Of a DNA stretch of 64,000 nucleotides, positions 48,620-58,702 are shown piece by piece; position 1 is the stretch's first letter, and the number at the start of each line of letters is the position of its first letter. The notes beneath the pieces are model-generated. The model did no database searches, was not told where the DNA came from, and worked only from the letters and a program-made list of their open reading frames with translations. This DNA is from CAKSFT01 sp045544615 (GTDB lineage: Bacteria; Bacillota; Clostridia; UBA1381): positions 1 to 64,000 of the forward strand of contig JAZPZI010000024.1 of NCBI GenBank assembly GCA_045544615.1, written 5' to 3'. The position numbers and the translations under genes are program-made.

Positions 48620-49606
48620 TTGAAGGGAAAGACACTTTTGTTTGATAAGGAAATTGTAATTAAAGATACTGCGGCGGTTGTCGGGAAAAAGGAGGGAAAA
48701 GGTCCACTGTCCGATTATTTTGATATGTCGCTCGATGATGATTATTTCGGTGAGGATTCATGGGAAAAAGCCGAAAGTAAGCTTCAGCACGAGGCAATAA
48801 AGCGGGCGATTGATAAGTCGGGTTTTAGCGAAACTGAAATTGATACGGCTTTTTCGGGTGATTTGCTGAACCAGTGTGTCAGCTCGCATTATGCGATGCG
48901 TGACTTGAATATACCATTTCTTGGCGTGTACGGTGCTTGCTCGACTATGGTAGAGTCGATGATTATAGCATCGGTTGCAATAGAGAGCGGATTGTTTGAA
49001 AATGTTGTGTGTGCAACGTCGAGCCATTTTTGTTCTGCAGAAAAGCAGTTCCGTTTTCCGCTTGACTATGGTGGTCAACGTCCGCCGACCTCGCAATGGA
49101 CTGTTACGGGTGCAGGATCTGCTGTGCTTTCTAACAAAGGTATGGGCCCGAAGGTCAAGGCAGCAACTGTTGGAAACATTGTTGATATGGGAATCTGCGA
49201 TTTGAATAATATGGGCTCTGCAATGGCACCTGCGGCTGCAGAAACTATAAAGACTCATATCAAAAACCGTGGTAAGGAATACGATAAGATATTTACCGGA
49301 GACCTTGGTGTTATCGGCTCGGATATTTTGTGCGATATGTTGAATAAAGAGGGAATCGACATTTACTCGATCCACGAGGATTGCGGAAAGCTTATATATG
49401 ACTTGAAAACCGAGGATGTTCACGCCGGTGCAAGCGGTTGCGGCTGTGTTGCAAGTGTATTTGCAGGATATATCTATAATCAGATTAAGACCGGTAATTT
49501 CAAAAAAGTACTGGTTGTTGCAACGGGTGCGCTCATGAATGCGACGATTGTTCAACAGGGCGAGAGCATTCCGGCTATTGCACACGCAATAGAAATCTGG
49601 GCGTAA
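48620..49606 (+). CDS. spoVAD: Stage V sporulation protein AD
   Basis: A 328-residue thiolase-fold protein with the SpoVAD signatures GEDSWEKAESKLQHEAIKRA, GVYGACSTMVESMIIASVAI and FCSAEKQFRFPLDYGGQRPP. SpoVAD binds dipicolinic acid and is part of the spore inner-membrane channel for Ca-DPA uptake and release. The start is TTG at 48620 with GAGGTGAT before it. spoVAC, which normally precedes spoVAD, is absent; a separate secreted-protein gene and terminator lie upstream instead. Confidence 0.94.
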   Translation: MKGKTLLFDKEIVIKDTAAVVGKKEGKGPLSDYFDMSLDDDYFGEDSWEKAESKLQHEAIKRAIDKSGFSETEIDTAFSGDLLNQCVSSHYAMRDLNIPFLGVYGACSTMVESMIIASVAIESGLFENVVCATSSHFCSAEKQFRFPLDYGGQRPPTSQWTVTGAGSAVLSNKGMGPKVKAATVGNIVDMGICDLNNMGSAMAPAAAETIKTHIKNRGKEYDKIFTGDLGVIGSDILCDMLNKEGIDIYSIHEDCGKLIYDLKTEDVHAGASGCGCVASVFAGYIYNQIKTGNFKKVLVVATGALMNATIVQQGESIPAIAHAIEIWA

Positions 49607-49623
49607 AAGGGAGGGATTGAGTT

Positions 49624-49983
49624 ATGGATTATGTTAAAGCATTTGTTGTCGGTGGCTTGATATGTGTCGTGGGGCAGATTTTGATTGACAAAACAAAGCT
49701 GACACCTGCAAGAATACTTGTGAGCTTTGTGGTTTCGGGTGTTATATTACAGTTTTTAGGAATATACGAAAAAATCGTAGAATTTGCAGGTGCAGGTGCG
49801 ACTGTTCCGCTGACGGGATTTGGATATAACCTTTGCAAAGGCGTTGAAAAGGCGATAGCAGAGGAGGGCGTGCTCGGTATCATAACAGGCGGACTTACGG
49901 CAACAGCGGCAGGCATTTGTGCGGCAATACTCTTTGGCTTGATATCAGCACTTGTTTTTAAGCCTAAATCAAAATCGGAATAG
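49624..49983 (+). CDS. spoVAE: Stage V sporulation protein AE (SpoVAEB)
   Basis: A 119-residue membrane protein with three to four hydrophobic segments: VKAFVVGGLICVVGQILIDK, TPARILVSFVVSGVILQFLG and GITGGLTATAAGICAAILFG (the last read as GIITGGLTATAAGICAAILF). It belongs to the spoVA channel that moves dipicolinate. It lies 17 bp after spoVAD with AGGGAGG and is the last gene of the unit. Confidence 0.92.
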   Translation: MDYVKAFVVGGLICVVGQILIDKTKLTPARILVSFVVSGVILQFLGIYEKIVEFAGAGATVPLTGFGYNLCKGVEKAIAEEGVLGIITGGLTATAAGICAAILFGLISALVFKPKSKSE

Positions 49984-50119
49984 AAAATGTCGGCATTTTA
50001 ACAATATTTGAGCGTTTTTCTACTGAATTATTTAACTATTATACAAAAATAGTTTGTCGGGATTTACAAATAAAAAAAGGTGTGATAAAATTAAAGAAAA
50101 AATGAAAAGAGTGATTGAA

Positions 50120-50650
50120 ATGTCGAATATATGGCACGACATAAGCCCGAAGCGAATTTCTCCTGATGAGTTTATAGTTTGTATCGAAATTCAAAAGGGC
50201 GGCAAAAATAAGTACGAAATGGATAAAGAAACCGGTCTTTTGTATCTGGATAGAGTTTTATACACATCAACCCACTATCCTGCAAATTACGGCTTTATTC
50301 CGAGAACCTATGCTGCAGACGATGACCCACTTGATGTTTTGGTGCTTTGTCAGGAAAGCATAGTTCCTATGACTCTCGTAAAATGCTACCCGATTGGCGT
50401 TATCAAGATGATTGATAATGAACGGGAGGACGAAAAGATTATTGCTGTTCCGGTAAACGACCCGTCAGTTAATATGTATAAGGATATTTCTGAACTTCAG
50501 CAGCACACATTTGAAGAAATGTCGCATTTTTTCAAGGTTTATAAAGCATTGGAAGGAAAAGAAACAGTAGTATCCGAGATAATGGGTGCAGAGGATGCAA
50601 AAGAGATAATAAGAAAAAGTATTGCAAGATACAAGGAATTATTCTGCTAA
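50120..50650 (+). CDS. ppa: Inorganic pyrophosphatase, family I
   Basis: About 177 residues with the family I core: IWHDISPKRISPDEFIVCIE, YLDRVLYTSTHYPANYGFIP and the metal-binding DDDPLDVLVL with Asp residues, then KMIDNEREDEKIIAVP. It hydrolyses pyrophosphate in the cytoplasm, which pulls ADP-glucose and other nucleotide-sugar syntheses forward. The ATG at 50120 matches the family's usual start; ATGs at 50102 and 50054 would add extra residues. Its ribosome binding site (GAGTG) is weak. It has its own terminator. Confidence 0.9.
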   Translation: MSNIWHDISPKRISPDEFIVCIEIQKGGKNKYEMDKETGLLYLDRVLYTSTHYPANYGFIPRTYAADDDPLDVLVLCQESIVPMTLVKCYPIGVIKMIDNEREDEKIIAVPVNDPSVNMYKDISELQQHTFEEMSHFFKVYKALEGKETVVSEIMGAEDAKEIIRKSIARYKELFC

Positions 50651-50654
50651 AATT

Positions 50655-50679
50655 AAGGGCTTTTTGAAAGCCCTTTTTT
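50655..50679 (+). terminator. Terminator after the pyrophosphatase gene
   Basis: AAGGGCTTT / AAAGCCCTT stem with a TTG-type loop and six T's. Confidence 0.88.
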
Positions 50680-50746
50680 CTTTGCTCGAATAACGGCAGG
50701 ATTTTTTGAATAGATATATTAAAAAGTCTTGTCGGTGGTGGTTTGA

Positions 50747-51451
50747 TTGATAATTGTAAAGAGTAAGAAAAGCTTGTTAGCGCTCACATTTATTGCTTTT
50801 TTGGGTGTATCATTCGGAGTGTCGCTTCGGTATCTCCCGGCTAAAAAAACATTCTTTTCCGAGTTTTCGGGAAAAACTGTAATAGTCGATGCAGGCCACG
50901 GACTTCCTGACGGCGGAACTGTAGGGCATTCGGGAACTGTTGAGCACGAGGTAAACTTAAAGCTATCAAAAAAACTCTCCGAGGTGTTAGAAGGCAGAGG
51001 TTTTTCTGTGATTTTAACCCGAGAGGGAGAGGAAAGCCTTGCATTTTCGGAGGATTCGACTATCCGGGAAATGAAGGTAGCGGATATGAAGATGCGGCGT
51101 GAGATTATAGATAAAAGCGGTGCAGACCTGTTTTTATCGGTGCATATGAACTCATACCCGAATGAATCGGTAAGCGGGCTCAGGTTTTTCTATTCGGGTA
51201 ATCATCCCGAGGTTAAACCGTTAGCAGAGAGTATGCAGGGAAGCATCTCAAAACTCACGGGTGCAAAATGCTATGAGGTAAAAAAAACACCCACTGACCT
51301 TTATCTTATGAAAAATATTCCTGTTCCGGCGGTGCTTGCAGAATGCGGTTTTTTATCAAACCCGGGCGAGGAGCAAAAGCTAAATGATGAGGAGTATCTA
51401 TCAAAGCTTGCCTGGGCGATGGCGGATGCGATTTGTGAATATTTCAAATAA
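50747..51451 (+). CDS. cwlD: Germination-specific N-acetylmuramoyl-L-alanine amidase CwlD
   Basis: A 234-residue protein with an N-terminal membrane/signal segment (about 8-28) and an Amidase_3 domain. Zinc ligands and the catalytic Glu are visible: His51 in VDAGHGLPDGG, Glu67 in GTVEHEVN, His133 in SVHMNSY and Glu198 in LAECGFLSN. CwlD starts muramic-delta-lactam formation in the spore cortex, the mark recognised by SleB. The start is TTG at 50747 after GGTGGTGG. The PdaA partner is not in the window. Confidence 0.92.
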   Translation: MIIVKSKKSLLALTFIAFLGVSFGVSLRYLPAKKTFFSEFSGKTVIVDAGHGLPDGGTVGHSGTVEHEVNLKLSKKLSEVLEGRGFSVILTREGEESLAFSEDSTIREMKVADMKMRREIIDKSGADLFLSVHMNSYPNESVSGLRFFYSGNHPEVKPLAESMQGSISKLTGAKCYEVKKTPTDLYLMKNIPVPAVLAECGFLSNPGEEQKLNDEEYLSKLAWAMADAICEYFK

Positions 51452-51452
51452 A

Positions 51453-51477
51453 AAGCCGAAGCATTATGCTTCGGCTT
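51453..51477. terminator. Bidirectional terminator between cwlD and mrp
   Basis: AAGCCGAAGCA / TGCTTCGGCTT with a TTA loop between convergent genes. Confidence 0.88.
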
Positions 51478-51484
51478 AATTATG

Positions 51485-52300
<816 letters not shown>

Positions 52301-52457
52301 ATTTATTCCTCCGTTTTCGTGATGTAGGGTGGCAATTTGCCAACATTTTTATTATACTCCAATGTTATTTAGATGTCAAGTTATGTGAATTTTTTTGAGC
52401 ATAAAAAATATATTTTAATATAGTACAAACAAAATTGCCGATAAACAAAACGTAATT

Positions 52458-52470
52458 GTGCATTATGCAC
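52458..52470. promoter_or_regulatory. Palindrome upstream of the glgB promoter
   Basis: GTGCATTATGCAC is a perfect 6-1-6 palindrome ending 33 bp before the -35 box; a half-site-like ATGTGC follows at 52478. It is a candidate activator site. The rest of the 330-bp gap (52300-52633) shows only this site, the promoter and an unstructured leader. Confidence 0.45.
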
Positions 52471-52503
52471 TAAATAATGTGCTAAATTCGTTTGTTATTG
52501 TTC

Positions 52504-52532
52504 TTTACTAACAGAAATTTTAGTGTTATAAT
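52504..52532 (+). promoter_or_regulatory. Promoter of glgB-glgC-glgD
   Basis: TTTACT (52504-52509), 17-bp spacer, TATAAT (52527-52532). Confidence 0.75.
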
Positions 52533-52632
52533 ATGAAATAGGATGCAAAAAGAGTATATAATATATAGGTATATTGGAAAAGATAAAAAATATAATAATA
52601 TGTATAAATAAACGAAGGAAAAGAGGGGAATT

Positions 52633-54534
52633 TTGTTGGAAGAGATTTTGGCAGCAGGTATAAGCGAATTTCAGGTCTACCTCTTTAATGCGGGTGCGAA
52701 TTTCAGATCATATGAGTTTTTGGGCGCTCATAAAACTCAAAAAGGCTGGAGATTTGCCGTATGGGCACCAAACGCCAAAGCGGTTGCACTCTCGGGTAAT
52801 TTCAATGGCTGGGATACGAACTCGATGAGATTGGAAAAAATTGGTACATCGGGAATATGGTACGGAGAATTTGATGGGATTTCAAAGGGTGATATATATA
52901 AATATGCAGTTACCGACAAGGACGGAAATACTGTTTTAAAATCTGACCCTTATGCCTTTTATTCCGAGCTTCGCCCTGATACTGCATCGGTTGTATGGGG
53001 AGATTCGGAGTTTGGATGGACCGATGATAAATGGCTCAAAAAACGTGAAAAAACGCCACCGTATGATAAACCGATGCTTATTTACGAGATGCATATGGGA
53101 AGTTGGAAACAGCACCCTGACGGCAGTTTTTTGACCTACCGTGAGCTTGCATCTGATTTAATACCTTATGTGAAGGATATGGGCTATACTCATATTGAAA
53201 TGATGCCGATAACTGAGTATCCGTTCGATGGGTCTTGGGGGTATCAGGTAACAGGGTATTTCTCGGCGACGAGTCGGTATGGCACTCCGGAGGATTTGAA
53301 GTTTTTCATAAATGAGTGTCACAAAAACGATATTTCGGTTATAATGGACTGGGTACCGGCGCATTTCCCGAGAGATTTGCACGGACTATACCGTTTCGAC
53401 GGAACCCCGACTTATGAGTATGCAGACCCCAGAATCGGCGAGCATAAGGATTGGGGAACTCTCGTATTTGACTATTCAAAAACAGAAGTTATATCATTCC
53501 TGATGTCATCTGCACACTACTGGGTCAACAAATTCCACTTTGATGGCTTGAGAGTTGATGCAGTATCATCGATGCTCTACCGTGACTATAGCAGAAATGA
53601 CGGGGAATGGGTTGCAAATATCTATGGCGGGAACCACAATCTTGAGGCTATTGATTTCTTGCGTGGACTCAATAAAATGATGTTCTCGGAGTTTCCGAAT
53701 ATCCTGATGATAGCTGAGGAGTCAACCGCCTGGGGAATGGTAACAGGACCTGTTGAAAATGGCGGACTTGGTTTTAATTATAAATGGAATATGGGCTGGA
53801 TGAACGATACCCTGAGGTATATGTCAATGGACCCGTATTTCAGAAAAGATAATCATAACCTTTTAACATTCCTGATGTTTTACGCATATTCTGAAAACTT
53901 TATCTTGCCGCTTTCACACGATGAGGTGGTACACGGCAAATGCTCGCTTTTGAATAAGATGTTCGGAAGCTATGACGAGAAGTTTTCGGCATACAGAGCA
54001 CTTTTGGGATATTACCTCTCACTACCGGGTAAAAAGCTCTTATTTATGGGCGGAGAAATTGGCGAGTTTATCGAATGGAGATATGACGAAGGGTTAGAAT
54101 GGCAGCTGCTTGATTTTGAAAAGCACAAGAAACTGCAGAACTACTTAAAATCCGCAAACCGTTTCTATCTTGATAACAAACCGTTCTGGCAGAACGATAT
54201 GAATTGGGAAGGCTTTGCCTGGATAAATGAGGGAGATAATCAGAATTCTGTTATTTCCTTTATGCGAAAGGGAAAGCGAAAGGGCGACAATGTCATCGTT
54301 GTCTGCAACTTCACACCTGTTGACAGACCAAAGTATATAATTGGAGTTCCGTCAGCCGGTGAGTATGAAGTTTTGCTCGACAGTGAATCGGAAGAATTCG
54401 GTGGTACAAAAAGAGCGGAAAAGAGAATATACAAAGCAAAGCGCAAGGCTTTTGGTGAGTATAAGTATCAGATTGAAATTGACATCAGCGGACTGAGCTG
54501 TCAGTATATAAGAAAAATCAAAGAAAATAAATAG
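52633..54534 (+). CDS. glgB: 1,4-alpha-glucan branching enzyme
   Basis: A 633-residue GH13_9 enzyme with an N-terminal CBM48 (about 25-120, WAPNAKAVALSGNFNGWDTN), the catalytic TIM barrel and a C-terminal beta domain. The nucleophile is Asp309 in GLRVDAVSSML and the acid/base Glu362 in IAEESTAWG; PITEYPFDGSWGYQVTGYF is a branching-enzyme hallmark. It creates alpha-1,6 branches in glycogen. The start is TTG at 52633 or, better spaced after GAGGGG, at 52636. It leads the glgB-C-D operon. Confidence 0.94.
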   Translation: MLEEILAAGISEFQVYLFNAGANFRSYEFLGAHKTQKGWRFAVWAPNAKAVALSGNFNGWDTNSMRLEKIGTSGIWYGEFDGISKGDIYKYAVTDKDGNTVLKSDPYAFYSELRPDTASVVWGDSEFGWTDDKWLKKREKTPPYDKPMLIYEMHMGSWKQHPDGSFLTYRELASDLIPYVKDMGYTHIEMMPITEYPFDGSWGYQVTGYFSATSRYGTPEDLKFFINECHKNDISVIMDWVPAHFPRDLHGLYRFDGTPTYEYADPRIGEHKDWGTLVFDYSKTEVISFLMSSAHYWVNKFHFDGLRVDAVSSMLYRDYSRNDGEWVANIYGGNHNLEAIDFLRGLNKMMFSEFPNILMIAEESTAWGMVTGPVENGGLGFNYKWNMGWMNDTLRYMSMDPYFRKDNHNLLTFLMFYAYSENFILPLSHDEVVHGKCSLLNKMFGSYDEKFSAYRALLGYYLSLPGKKLLFMGGEIGEFIEWRYDEGLEWQLLDFEKHKKLQNYLKSANRFYLDNKPFWQNDMNWEGFAWINEGDNQNSVISFMRKGKRKGDNVIVVCNFTPVDRPKYIIGVPSAGEYEVLLDSESEEFGGTKRAEKRIYKAKRKAFGEYKYQIEIDISGLSCQYIRKIKENK

Positions 54535-54549
54535 TTTGGAGGAATTTTA

Positions 54550-55755
54550 ATGGTTTCAAAAGAATGTGTTGCTATGATTCTGGCAGGCGGCCAGGGAACA
54601 AGACTTGGAGCACTCACAAAGAATGTTGCAAAGCCTGCGGTTTCGTTCGGCGGAAAGTACCGTATTATTGATTTTCCGTTATCAAACTGTGCTCACTCGG
54701 GAATTGATACGGTGGGAGTTTTAACACAGTATCAGCCGTTGGTGCTAAACACCTATATCGGTAACGGTAACCCGTGGGATCTTGACAGAAATAACGGTGG
54801 CGTGTATGTTTTGCCACCATATCAGAGCGCTGATGCGGGTGAATGGTATAAGGGAACTGCGAATGCGATATATCAGAATATGGGATTTATGGAGCAGTTC
54901 AATCCACAGAATGTACTTATTCTCTCGGGCGACCATATCTATAAAATGCACTACGGTGAAATGCTCAAGGCTCACAAGAAGTCAGGTGCTGCAATCACAA
55001 TTGCGGTAATGCCTGTTCCGTGGGAGGAGGCAAGCCGTTTCGGTATTATGAATGTAGATGCGGATAAGAATATAGTTGAGTTTGAGGAAAAGCCAAAGAA
55101 TCCGAAGAGTAATCTTGCATCGATGGGTATTTATATTTTCAATTATGAAAAACTCAAAAAATACCTCACCGAGGACGAGGCAAATCCTGAATCTTCAAAC
55201 GATTTTGGTAAAAATATCATCCCGGCAATGCTTGCAAATAACGAAAAGCTCGTTGCGTGGGAATTTACAGGCTACTGGAAGGATGTAGGAACAATCTCGA
55301 GTTTGTGGGAGGCTAATATGGACTTGATCGGCAACGAGCCGAAGTTCGATATTGCCGACAGAAAATGGCGAATTTATTCGAGAAATAACGCTTATGAACC
55401 TCACTATATCGGATGCGATGCTGTGGTTAAAAACAGCAGTATCTCGGAAGGCTGTTTCATAAACGGTACAGTTGAGAATTCTGTAATTTTCAGCGACACA
55501 ACAGTTGAGTCGGGAAGCGTTATTAAAGAAGCGGTTATCATGACCGGTGCAAGAATCGGAAGTAATGTTAAGATTGAGCGTGCCATTATCGGCGAGAATG
55601 CAGTAATTGAGGATGGCGCAGAGATTGGTGTTTTTGAAGTTTCAGACAACAAATATGAGTCATCAATGTGTAACGGCGGACTTGTTCTGATAGAAGGCGG
55701 AGCAAGGGTGGAAAAGAATGCGGTCATCGGCAAGAATTCGATGGTTGAAGCGTAA
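54550..55755 (+). CDS. glgC: Glucose-1-phosphate adenylyltransferase, catalytic subunit
   Basis: A 401-residue nucleotidyltransferase with the active-site motif LAGGQGTRLGALTKNVAKPA, the substrate loop FEEKPKNPKSNLASMGIYIF and a C-terminal left-handed beta-helix (about 300-400). It makes ADP-glucose, the committed precursor of bacterial glycogen. GGAGG precedes the ATG, 15 bp after glgB. In clostridial and Bacillus systems GlgC pairs with GlgD, which follows at once. Confidence 0.95.
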   Translation: MVSKECVAMILAGGQGTRLGALTKNVAKPAVSFGGKYRIIDFPLSNCAHSGIDTVGVLTQYQPLVLNTYIGNGNPWDLDRNNGGVYVLPPYQSADAGEWYKGTANAIYQNMGFMEQFNPQNVLILSGDHIYKMHYGEMLKAHKKSGAAITIAVMPVPWEEASRFGIMNVDADKNIVEFEEKPKNPKSNLASMGIYIFNYEKLKKYLTEDEANPESSNDFGKNIIPAMLANNEKLVAWEFTGYWKDVGTISSLWEANMDLIGNEPKFDIADRKWRIYSRNNAYEPHYIGCDAVVKNSSISEGCFINGTVENSVIFSDTTVESGSVIKEAVIMTGARIGSNVKIERAIIGENAVIEDGAEIGVFEVSDNKYESSMCNGGLVLIEGGARVEKNAVIGKNSMVEA

Positions 55756-55773
55756 TGTGAGGAGGAGATAAAG

Positions 55774-56889
55774 ATGAAAGATTTAATGGGAATAATCCTT
55801 ACAAATGACGGAAACATTCCGCCGATTACCGATAAGCGTGCTGTTGCGGCACTTCCGTTTGCAGGAAGATACAGAGTAATTGACTTTGTTTTGTCATCAA
55901 TGTCGAATGCAGGAATCACCAATGTCGGCATCATTACAAAATCAAAATATATGTCACTTATGGACCATGTTGAATCGGGAAAACCATGGGATTTAGACAG
56001 AAAAAAACACGGTCTGCATGTTTTGCCACCTGATATTTCAAAGTCGGATTACGGACGCTTCAGCGGCAATATCGACCTTTTGGCAGGTGTCAGAAACTAT
56101 CTTAAAAACAGTGAGCAGACATATGTGATTTTGTCAATGGGCGATTACATCTGCAACATGGATTTTGAAGAAATCTTAGATAAGCATATCGAGACTCAGG
56201 CAGATGTTACTGCGGTATATAAGGATATGACAGGTGTTCCGGAGAGAGATTTATCAAGATACACACTCTTTGATATAGATTCTGACGGAAGAATAAACGA
56301 TATTGAAGTAAAGCCGTTCTATCCAAAGACTTCAAATGCGGGGCTTGACCTCTATATTATGGAAAAGGCACTTTTGGAGAGTATAATTGACGAGTGCAGT
56401 GCAAGAGGTGACCACGACTTTGTCAAGGATGCACTTGCAAAGAAGATTTCAGGGCTAAATATCTACGGATATAAGTTTGACGGCTTCTGCGATAAGATTG
56501 ATTCTTTGAAGGCTTACTATGACAGTAATATGAAGTTCCTGACAAAAGAGGCAAGACTTGGCACATTCCATTCCGAAAGACCGATTTACACCAAGGTCAA
56601 GGACCAGGTACCTACAAAGTATGGCGATACTGCCGAGGTTACAAACAGCTTTGTATCTGACGGTTGTGTAATCTACGGTAAGGTTGAGAATTCGGTTTTG
56701 TCAAGAGGTGTTAAGGTCGAAAAGGGTGCGGTTGTTAAAGACTGTGTAATTATGCAGGATTGCGTAATTGAAGAGGGCGCGCTGATTGACCACGTTATAT
56801 TTGATAAAGAGGTTCACATCACAAAGGGACGTCGCCTGATTGGTCAGGGGAATTACCCGCTTGCGATTGAAAAGGGAACAACTATCTGA
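55774..56889 (+). CDS. glgD: GlgD, regulatory-type glucose-1-phosphate adenylyltransferase subunit
   Basis: A 371-residue GlgC paralogue in which the GGxGTRL catalytic loop is replaced by LTNDGNIPPITDKRAVAALP, so it should be inactive or weak alone. The sugar-binding PFAGRYRVIDFVLS, KSKYMSLMDHVESGKPWDLD and the C-terminal beta-helix remain. GlgD modulates GlgC activity in Firmicutes. GAGGAG precedes the ATG, 18 bp after glgC. A terminator follows, closing the first glycogen transcript. Confidence 0.94.
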   Translation: MKDLMGIILTNDGNIPPITDKRAVAALPFAGRYRVIDFVLSSMSNAGITNVGIITKSKYMSLMDHVESGKPWDLDRKKHGLHVLPPDISKSDYGRFSGNIDLLAGVRNYLKNSEQTYVILSMGDYICNMDFEEILDKHIETQADVTAVYKDMTGVPERDLSRYTLFDIDSDGRINDIEVKPFYPKTSNAGLDLYIMEKALLESIIDECSARGDHDFVKDALAKKISGLNIYGYKFDGFCDKIDSLKAYYDSNMKFLTKEARLGTFHSERPIYTKVKDQVPTKYGDTAEVTNSFVSDGCVIYGKVENSVLSRGVKVEKGAVVKDCVIMQDCVIEEGALIDHVIFDKEVHITKGRRLIGQGNYPLAIEKGTTI

Positions 56890-56895
56890 TGAATT

Positions 56896-56930
56896 AAAAA
56901 GGATTATTCAGCTTGGATAATCCTTTTTTT
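56896..56930 (+). terminator. Terminator after glgD
   Basis: GGATTAT / ATAATCC stem with flanking A and T runs; seven T's follow. Confidence 0.88.
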
Positions 56931-57026
56931 ATGGAAAAAATATGGGTTTTTATAATGTGATATGTATAAAATAATTTCAAAATTCGATGATAATTTGTTG
57001 AAAAGGGCATAATCTTTTTATGAGGT

Positions 57027-57055
57027 TTGACAAAAGGGGTAAAATAAGGTATGAT
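57027..57055 (+). promoter_or_regulatory. Promoter of glgA-glgP
   Basis: TTGACA (57027-57032), 17-bp spacer, TATGAT (57050-57055). Confidence 0.8.
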
Positions 57056-57112
57056 ATATTAGTGGAAAAATGTTTATAAGTATCTTAAAATATTGATGAA
57101 AGGTATGATTTT

Positions 57113-58675
57113 ATGAAGATTTTATATGCAGCATCGGAGGCTGCTCCATTTGTAAAAACAGGCGGATTAGGCGACGTTGCAGGCTCGCTTCCTGTTGCAT
57201 TGGAGAAAAAGGGCGTAGATGCTAGGGTTATTCTTCCTTTATACAGATGTATGAAAAAGGAATTCAAGGATAGATTAACCTACCTAAACCATATTTACAT
57301 TGATATGGGTTGGAGAAAGCAGTATTGCGGAGTGTTTGAGGTAGAGCATGAGGGATGCAAATTCTATTTTGTTGATAACGAGTTCTACTTTGACGGTGAT
57401 GAGCCTTACGGCTATATTCATCACGATTGTGAAAAGTTTGTGTTCTTCTCAAAGGCGGTTTTATCGCTTTTGCCGACGCTTGATTTTAAGCCTGATGTTA
57501 TCAACTGTAACGACTGGCAGACTGCCGCAATTCCGGTATTTTTGGATACATTCAGAGATAATCCGTTTTATGCCGAGATGAAGACGGTTATGACAATCCA
57601 TAACCTCAAGTTCCAGGGAAGATGGAATATGGATAAAATCAAGGATGTTATGGGGATTTCGGACTATTACTTTACAAATGACAAGTTGGAATACTATGAC
57701 GATGCAAACCTCTTAAAAGGCGGACTTTGCTATGCAAACAAGATTTCAACTGTATCTGAAAGCTATGCCGAGGAAATCAAAACTGCAGAATACGGCGAAG
57801 GTCTTGATGGCTTGATTTCAGCAAGAAGCGGTGACCTTTGGGGTATCGTAAACGGTATTTCATATACCGACTGGAACCCAAAGACAGACAGCATGATTTT
57901 TGAAAATTACGACACAAGAAATGTTGGCTCAAAGAAGAAGATAAACAAGACCGAGCTTCAGAAGATGTTAAATCTTCCTGTAAGGGATGATGTTTTCACA
58001 ATCGGTCTTGTATCAAGACTTACCGACCAGAAGGGCTTAAACCTTATTGCAGAGGTGCTTGACCAGCTTATGGAGGAGGATATTCAGCTGATTATCCTCG
58101 GAACGGGTGATGAGGCATACGAAAACCTTTTCAGACACTATGCGTGGATGCACCCGGAGAAGGTTTCTGCGAATATTTATTTCTCAAACGACTTATCGCA
58201 TAAGATTTATGCGGGCTGTGATGCGTTCTTGATGCCATCACGCTTTGAGCCGTGCGGTTTGTCGCAGATAATCAGTATGAGATACGGCACAATTCCGATT
58301 GTTCGTGAAACCGGTGGTCTGAAAGACACTGTAGCACCATATAACGAATTTACCGGTGAGGGAGCAGGTTTTTCATTTACAAACTATAATTCACAGGATA
58401 TGCTCCACGTAATCCGTTACGCAAAGGATGTATTCTACACCAAAAAGGATGCGTGGCGTGGACTTATCAAGACCTCAATGACTACCGACTATTCGTGGGA
58501 AATTTCGGCAGATAAGTATATCGAAATGTATTCAGAGGTCAGCGGTGTAAGATTAGAGAAGAAGCCGGCTAAAAAGACTTCTGCTCCTAAGCCAAAGGCA
58601 ACGGAATCGAAGGAGAAAAATACACCTGAGAAAAAGCCTGCGACCAAGAAGGCAACACCAAACAAGAAGGCATAA
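57113..58675 (+). CDS. glgA: Glycogen synthase with lysine-rich C-terminal tail
   Basis: A 520-residue GT5 enzyme. The ADP-glucose-binding loop KTGGLGDVAGSLP begins at residue 15, and the second domain carries GLVSRLTDQKGLNLI and MPSRFEPCGLSQIISMRYGT. It elongates alpha-1,4-glucan chains in the cytoplasm. The catalytic protein ends near residue 480. Residues 483-520 form an extra Lys/Pro/Ala/Thr-rich tail (AKKTSAPKPK, then EKKPATKKATPNKKA) not usual in GlgA. AAAGGTATG precedes the ATG. glgP starts 27 bp later, so they share a transcript. Confidence 0.94.
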   Translation: MKILYAASEAAPFVKTGGLGDVAGSLPVALEKKGVDARVILPLYRCMKKEFKDRLTYLNHIYIDMGWRKQYCGVFEVEHEGCKFYFVDNEFYFDGDEPYGYIHHDCEKFVFFSKAVLSLLPTLDFKPDVINCNDWQTAAIPVFLDTFRDNPFYAEMKTVMTIHNLKFQGRWNMDKIKDVMGISDYYFTNDKLEYYDDANLLKGGLCYANKISTVSESYAEEIKTAEYGEGLDGLISARSGDLWGIVNGISYTDWNPKTDSMIFENYDTRNVGSKKKINKTELQKMLNLPVRDDVFTIGLVSRLTDQKGLNLIAEVLDQLMEEDIQLIILGTGDEAYENLFRHYAWMHPEKVSANIYFSNDLSHKIYAGCDAFLMPSRFEPCGLSQIISMRYGTIPIVRETGGLKDTVAPYNEFTGEGAGFSFTNYNSQDMLHVIRYAKDVFYTKKDAWRGLIKTSMTTDYSWEISADKYIEMYSEVSGVRLEKKPAKKTSAPKPKATESKEKNTPEKKPATKKATPNKKA

Positions 58676-58702
58676 TAATTGAAAGAGAGTGAATAGAAGA
58701 AG

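Noticed and set aside
48758..49585. Long minus-strand frame opposite spoVAD
   Set aside because: It is exactly antisense to a confidently identified gene, has a Cys/Arg-rich composition and no family motif.
55404..55934. Minus-strand frame opposite glgC/glgD
   Set aside because: Antisense shadow across the junction of two operon genes, with low-complexity content.
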